From positions 2,028,727 to 2,092,726 of the forward strand of contig NC_051123.1 in NCBI RefSeq assembly GCF_014839805.1: a DNA stretch of 64,000 bases, written 5' to 3'. Positions 58,806 through 64,000 of the stretch are shown here, piece by piece. The translations under genes were made by a program, and so were the position numbers. Below the pieces are notes generated by a model. That model ran no database searches and was not told the DNA's origin. It saw nothing but the letters and a program-made list of their open reading frames with translations. This DNA comes from Manduca sexta (taxonomy: Eukaryota; Arthropoda; Insecta; Lepidoptera; Sphingidae). The first letter of the stretch is position 1; every line of letters begins with the position of its first letter.

Positions 58806-59289
58806 AGATTGAAATTTATTGACTTTTTTTCTTACAGAATAGAGTATCTATCATTAAAAAATAAAAGCCACAGCGGTCATAACAAATGGGTACAAAAAGA
58901 TAGATGATTTCTTAATAAATAGGTATGCTTGTCTTTTATGAACTGAAATATTTGTTTAAGAAAAAACAGACACAAAACTAATAAGATAATTTTCTCAGAA
59001 GTTGATATTGTAACAGCTAGAGAGAAAATAAATTGTTAACAAAATATTGACAAATGAGATGGAAGGAGCGTTTGAGCCGTAATTCCCTGAAAATGTTTTA
59101 TTAATAACAGTTATAAGGAACCACAGTCCTAATCGACGAAGCCATTAAAATGTTAGGATTAAGGCTTTCCCAGAATCAGATAGCTGTTTTATTTGTTGAA
59201 CTGGCAACTTGCCCCGACTTCGCACGGAGAGCAGAGCATGTAATAACGCCTATTTTTTTTCTGTCGTACATAACATTACAGAAATACAT

Positions 59290-59420
59290 ATAAACATTCC
59301 TCTTAAGTCACTTTGTCCATTAATGAAAACCGGATGAAAATTCGTTCAGTAGTTTATGAGTTTACATTGTTCATACAGACAGACGCGGCAGGCTTCTGTG
59401 TTTTACATAAGTAAGGATAT
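59290..59420 (-). repeat. RTE-like tail fragment, minus strand
   Basis: ACCGGATGAAAATTCGTTCA followed by CATACAGACAGACGCGGCAG. Confidence 0.5.
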
Positions 59421-59619
59421 TGGATGTAAATCTCACGCGTACATAAATAACTCTTAGCGCTCCATGAGCTTGCATATTAACTTAATATTAAACTTGATCT
59501 ACTCAGAAATGATTGAAGACATCTTAATAGGGTGTTAACTATCAAACTTGAACACCTTCGTCACATTATTTGATTGATACTTGATATATATGTTATTATT
59601 ATATCCTATAATATAGATA

Positions 59620-59657
59620 TAGAATTCCAGCAACATAAACATGTTGCTGGAATTCTA
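59620..59657. repeat. 17-bp perfect hairpin with AAAC loop
   Basis: TAGAATTCCAGCAACAT, loop AAAC, then the exact inverse. Confidence 0.88.
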
Positions 59658-59845
59658 ATTGTTTTGGGACAAAAACTACAACTACTGAAATCTGACATCG
59701 GCTATTGTGAGCCGACATATCCCCACATACGCCCACGATACTTGTAGTAATAAGCTACGGAAGACGATAATGAGTATACACCATGCCTGCCGTTATATAT
59801 AATACGTGAAAAATAATGATGTCTTATCGTTACTTTTGTTGATTG

Positions 59846-59966
59846 GCTAATAGCCGTTTTTAATAATCGATCCGAATCTCAATCTTCAATCCGATTACTA
59901 GAATGAACCAATCAAGGTACTTCATTTGTAAGCTTGTCAAAAATTATTTGTTCTGATTGGTCCATT
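59846..59966. repeat. Family N MITE, copy 4, truncated
   Basis: AGCCGTTTTTAATAATCGAT to TTCTGATTGGTCCATTAG, cut by family E copy 3. A weak further relative lies at 12553-12675. Confidence 0.6.
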
Positions 59967-60075
59967 AGGGCGATAGGCTCGCCTTCTATCACATCATGGG
60001 ACGGAACACTTGGCAAAAAGTGGGTGCCCTCTGCATATCCCTTCGGGGATAAATGCGTGACATGTGTTTGTTTAT
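59966..60075 (+). repeat. Family E SINE, copy 3 (3-prime part)
   Basis: GGGCGATAGGCTCGCCTTC, ACACTTGGCAAAAAGTGGGT, CCCTTCGGGGATAAATGCGT. It joins directly onto, and seems to truncate, family N copy 4. Confidence 0.65.
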
Positions 60076-60226
60076 TTGGTCTGCTTATGAGATGGATCGC
60101 AAAAGGCGTTTGGTTTGGTTTGATGAAAATGGCGGCTAGTATTTCGGGTTTAAATCCGAACTCGTCATTTATATGGGTTTCTCTAATATAATGCACTCTA
60201 GTAAAATCCCAAGTGGGTTTGACTTA

Positions 60227-60551
60227 AGCGGCGATAGCCTAGTTGGGTGTGGAACGGAATGACAAGACGAATGTCTGCAGGTTCAAATCCCAAGGGCACA
60301 CACCCCTGAATTTTCTAAAATTATGTGTGTATTCTTTGTGAATTGTCATTCGCTTTAACGGTGAAGGAAAACATCGTGGGGAAACCTGCACATCTGAGAA
60401 GTTCTCTATAGGAATTTCGAAGGTGTGTGAAGTCTACCAATCCGCACTAGACCAGCGTGGTGGATTAAGACCTAATCCCTCTCAGTAGTAGAGGAGGCCC
60501 GTGCTCAGCAGTGGGCAAGTATATAATACAGGGCTGATATTATTATTATTA
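60227..60551 (+). mobile_element. Family A SINE, copy 4
   Basis: Full-length copy with intact A and B boxes. TTGACTT flanks both sides (60220-60226 and 60552-60558). Confidence 0.9.
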
Positions 60552-61062
60552 TTGACTTGAAAAAGACGGCTGTAAAAAATATACTAAACTTGAAACACTC
60601 GAAAAAATGCGTCGGAATTGTCATCAGGATTAGCATCTATAGTGGCGGCTTTTAGAGCGTGGAGGGAGGTCTTGGGGTAGGGGTACAACCACCTAGGACT
60701 TCGCGCTATATAAAGGACCTCTCGCCTTAAGTTACCTACAGGTCCTTCCTTTAGGTCACCACTTTGTTAACTAAGCATTTAACGTAGGTACCTTTAAAAC
60801 CTTTTTTAGCCTCACATTGATCTAGACTGCCACTGAATGTGCATTAAAACGAATATTATTTCCAATCAACAAATTAACTTGCTACCTCGTAATGCAAACG
60901 TTTCATTTCAACCTGTCCATTATGTCGTCGACAAGTTAAATTGGAACTGTATTTGTGCCTGGAAATTTGAAATTGACTGGCTGGTTTGGAACGTGACGTG
61001 AAAATAAGGGTCAATACAATATCAATTTCGATTATTATCAACTTAAACATGCTTAAGTAATA

Positions 61063-61308
61063 AATAAATAATATCAGCCCTGTATTATGTCCCATTGCTG
61101 GGCACGGGCCTCCTCTATTACTGAGAAGGAATAGGCCTTCGTCCATCACGCTGGCCTAGTTCGCATACCCTCAAAATTCATATAGATAATTTCTCAGGTA
61201 TACAGGTTTCCTCCCGATGTTTTCTTTCACCGAAAGCAAGTAATAATTCGCAAAGAACACACATCATTTTAAAAAAAGTCAGAGGTGTGTGCCCATGGCT
61301 TTGAACAT
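61063..61308 (-). mobile_element. Family A SINE, copy 5, head-truncated
   Basis: Minus-strand body and tail; stops at the B box (GTTCAAAGCC) so the A box is missing. It is immediately followed by family B copy 7. Confidence 0.82.
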
Positions 61309-61311
61309 TTT

Positions 61312-61610
61312 TTTATTCCTTTGAATGATGAGACGAGCTTGCCTTTCGCCTGATAGTAAGCGATACGACCGCCCATAAACAGTAGACACACCATCCAACA
61401 CCTTGAATTACAAAGTATTGTTTGGTATTCCACGGCGCTCGCCATCCTGACACACGAGATGTTAGATCCTATTATGTCCAGTAGTTACACCAGCTGCAAT
61501 GTCCTTCAAACCGGAATACAAAAGTGACTAAACACTGCTGCTTGGTAGTAAGAATAGACATTGGGTGGTATCTACCTAGCTGGACTCTTACATTTGAGAG
61601 ACCACCTGTA
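61312..61610 (-). repeat. Family B repeat, copy 7
   Basis: Nearly complete minus-strand copy from GAATGATGAGACGAGCTTGC to TTTGAGAGACCACCTGT. Confidence 0.82.
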
Positions 61611-61760
61611 AACTATATTTCATCAAGATATTTATTCAGTAAAAGCACTACACGGAAACGGGGAGCAGTTATTACAAACTAATACAGTTAACAGCAATTC
61701 AATTATATACTGGTATTCAATAGAGCATCGGATCAAGGAGGGTAATTAATTAAAACTTAG

Positions 61761-61883
61761 ATAAAGTTGTTTACTTTTAAAACGAAACTCTAAAGATAAA
61801 CACCGCTTACCGGCCACTGTAAGCTTGTAATTAAAGGAGATTAACATCATTGCGTTCCTAATAAGAAACAACTTTATCCAAAG
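61761..61883. repeat. Small inverted-repeat element
   Basis: GATAAAGTTGTTT at the left and AAACAACTTTATC at the right are perfect inverted ends about 120 bp apart. It is probably a MITE beside the copia LTR. Confidence 0.45.
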
Positions 61884-61919
61884 AGTCTGAAATTAAATAT
61901 TTAATCTCTGATTATCATT

Positions 61920-62119
61920 GTGTTAATAAAACCACTATGACGGATCACTGTTATTTAATTTGATATCTTAAACATAAACTTAAAGAACTACATTATTGTG
62001 GCTGCTCGCCGGCAGCCCGTGACAGGAAGAAGGAAGTGGAGGCGTGTTGCCACAAAAACAAATTAAATTACATATTAACAAATGTTACCCTAAACAAATA
62101 TAAATGTACCCATTCAACA
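61920..62119 (-). repeat. Probable 3-prime LTR of the copia element
   Basis: About 220 bp past the pol stop, a polypurine tract (AAGGAGGCA, 62120-62128, minus strand) is followed by TGTTGAATGG, the usual start of a copia LTR. The far end is uncertain. Taking ATTAACA at 61920 gives a 200-bp LTR with TGTT/AACA ends. A longer LTR reaching about 61610 is possible, but 61761-61883 contains its own inverted repeat and looks like a separate element. Confidence 0.5.
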
Positions 62120-62336
62120 TGCCTCCTTACATTTATATTTTAACTAAATCATATCATACACTACTCATATCAAGTATTTTAAATTAAAACAATAGCTCTA
62201 TAAACATTACCTTCAGTATAACATATTAATTGTAACTTATTTTTTTTTTTTTTATATTACAATTATCATCTTTTAATTAAACAATTTAAACCAATATTTA
62301 TCTCAACATAATATCCATCTGAAAGATAATTTACTT

Positions 62337-64000
62337 TTACAACAACTTTAACATATCTCTAAATTTATTAAATTTATTACTTCCCAATGGTTTTGTTAAA
62401 ATGTCAGCTATATTTTGATCAGATGCAATTTTTATAACATCAATTAAACCAATTTTAACACTTTCATGAACAAAATGATAATGAACTTCAATATGTTTTG
62501 AATTTTTGTGAAATTTCCGTATTTAGCAATAATTTGAGCTCCAATATTATCTTCATATATTTTTACAGGTGTACAATCTTTCTGACAAATCTCATTAATT
62601 AAACAAACTATAAATTTAATTTCAGTAACAGCTTCTGACAGCGCAATGTATTCAGCAAATGTAGATGACTTTGTTACACAATTCTGTTTCTTTGATTTCC
62701 AAAATATTACATTCCCAAACAGTCTAATTACAAATCCTGTTGTTGATTTCCTACTGACAATATCTCCTGCAAAATCTGCATCTACATAACAATCTAACAT
62801 ATCAGAATTTATATTCATGTTATAAATTAATTCTATATGTTTTGTTAAGTAAAGATATTTAAGTACTCGCAAAGCATATTTAAAATGTGTCTCATTATAG
62901 CAATTTTGGAATCTACTCAAATAATTAACACTGAACGATATATCTGGTCTTGTACCTGAACTAATATATAAAAGTGCTCCAATTAAATTTCTATATTTTA
63001 CATTCTCATTAATATTACAGTTTTCTAGTTTAAGATTTACTTCCATTGGTGTAGTATATAACTTTGTATTTATTATATTATAACGCTTAGCTAATGATTC
63101 TATATATGATTCCTGACTCAGTGTCATGGTCTTATTCTTTTTATAATCATAATCAATATGTATTCCAATGTATTCTTTAACTTTACCCATATCCTTCATA
63201 GTAAATTTACTTAACAGTTTGTTTTTAATATTACTCATTACCTTTTCATCTTTACAACATATTAACAAATCATCAACATATAACAAAATGTATACACTCA
63301 CATTAGTATCCAATTTAAAATATAAACAAAAGTCATATTTACTTCTCTGAAATCCAAGACTAGTTAAAAACTTATTGACACATTCATACCAAGCCCGAGG
63401 GCTTTCTTTTAAACCATATAATGTTTTATTTAATTTATAAACTCTATCAGTGCCATCATCATAACCAATTGGCTGCTTTACATAAACTTCAGATAAAATT
63501 TTACCATTTAAAAAAGCAGTTTCAACATCCATCTGATGTATATTAAGATTATTTTGACAACAATAAGACAATAACAATTTTAAAGTTTGCATTTTAGCAA
63601 CGGGTGAATATATATCATCAATAAAATCTTTTTGTTGAAAACCTCTTACTACTAACCTAGCTTTAAATTTATTTTCGGCTTTCTTTCTGTATATCCATTT
63701 CACATCTAAAGGCTGTTTGTCTGCTGGTTTACTTACAAGTCTCCAGGTCTCATTTTTGCCAAACTGTTCATCTCACGATTCATAGCCTCAGTCCATTCTT
63801 TTGCTTCATCGCTAGTTATTGCCTCCTGAAAATTATCTGGAATCATAGCATCACAATAGTTAACAGTTATACAATAATAACCAAATTCTTCATCAAACCG
63901 AGTTGGTGGCTTGATTTTACGCCGATTTCTTGTTTCAATTACTTTATTATCATCATAACTTTCATTTGTTTCAGCATTCAAATCTTCATTAATTTTCTCA
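62337..64000 (-). pseudogene. Ty1/copia retrotransposon, pol 3-prime half (RT and RNase H), frameshifted
   Basis: Minus-strand pol of a Ty1/copia element, entering from the right edge. In order: linker before RT (EWTEAMNREMNSL), RT core with QMDVETAFLNG, LYGLKESPRAW and the catalytic YVDD near 63269-63280, then RNase H with YVDADFAGD, STFAEYIALSEAV and IYEDN, and the C-terminal ADILTKPLG; stop at 62337-62339. Two single-base losses in runs of five T (plus strand; 63753-63757 and 62503-62507) break the frame, after MNSLAK and after YGNFTK. Across each break the adjacent frame continues the expected copia sequence. Integrase, gag and the 5-prime LTR would lie right of base 64000. Nothing else is damaged, so the copy is young or the breaks are homopolymer sequencing errors. 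Confidence 0.92.

Larger units (their letters stand above)
51314..64000. other. Presumed rabphilin intron 5 and beyond
   Basis: No exon resembling a C2 domain was found. Stretches with nothing recognised: 51421-51846, 52763-53499, 53806-54087, 54331-55858, 56851-57126, 57191-58687, 58806-59289, 59421-59619, 60559-61062. The two candidate exons at 57127 and 58805 are listed separately. Confidence 0.5.

Noticed and set aside
1137..60300. tRNA genes at the A/B-box sequences.
   Set aside because: All four intact heads continue into the same 330-bp body with an (ATT)n tail and target duplications, so they are SINEs, not tRNA genes.
51314..64000. C2-domain exons of rabphilin.
   Set aside because: I looked for C2-type coding stretches on the plus strand and found none; they are presumably outside the window.

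Overview
The window is animal nuclear DNA, most likely from a moth or butterfly (Lepidoptera). It is AT-rich, its genes are split by GT-AG introns of up to about 17 kb, and it is full of short interspersed repeats of the kinds I recognise from lepidopteran genomes: tRNA-headed SINEs, RTE-like LINE tails, MITEs and fold-back elements. There is no sign of bacterial gene organisation. No species name can be supported.

Two host genes are recognisable, both encoding effectors of Rab GTPases and lying head to head. On the minus strand, three coding exons (23658-23957, 12262-12379, 11647-11786) join in frame into 186 codons of a RILP-like protein (Rilpl): RH1 domain plus coiled coil. The rest lies left of base 1. 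On the plus strand, five exons (26123-26190, 43658-43803, 44224-44368, 45621-45771, 51185-51313) join in frame into 213 codons of rabphilin (Rph): Rab-binding helix, double zinc finger with four CxxC pairs, the SGAWF motif, and the start of the Ser/Pro-rich linker. The C2-domain exons were not found and presumably lie right of base 64000. The two start codons are about 2.2 kb apart. A third, unidentified gene is suggested by one good-looking minus-strand first coding exon at 58688-58805.

Layout: 1-11646, 3-prime-side intron of Rilpl with a terminal-inverted-repeat element containing a perfect hairpin (1898-2923), tandem repeats and a 704-bp fold-back element (10011-10714); 11647-23957, Rilpl exons 3 to 1 with an 11-kb repeat-rich intron; 23958-26122, shared upstream region with a 65-bp perfect palindrome; 26191-43657, Rph intron 1; 43658-51313, Rph exons 2-5, where intron 4 holds a 1.2-kb inverted-repeat element enclosing a gag-like coding fragment, a decayed duplicate of Rph exon 4, a solo LTR and a 250-bp tandem array; 51314-64000, repeats, the candidate minus-strand exon and, at the right edge, the 3-prime half of a Ty1/copia retrotransposon with two single-base frameshifts.

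The most informative unusual features are the fossil copy of Rph exon 4 (47333-47430), the inverted-repeat element around the gag-like fragment (45817-47027), and several tiny LINE insertions whose target-site duplications can be read exactly and give a relative order of events. I found no convincing new biological system; the observations are of genome evolution and mobile DNA.
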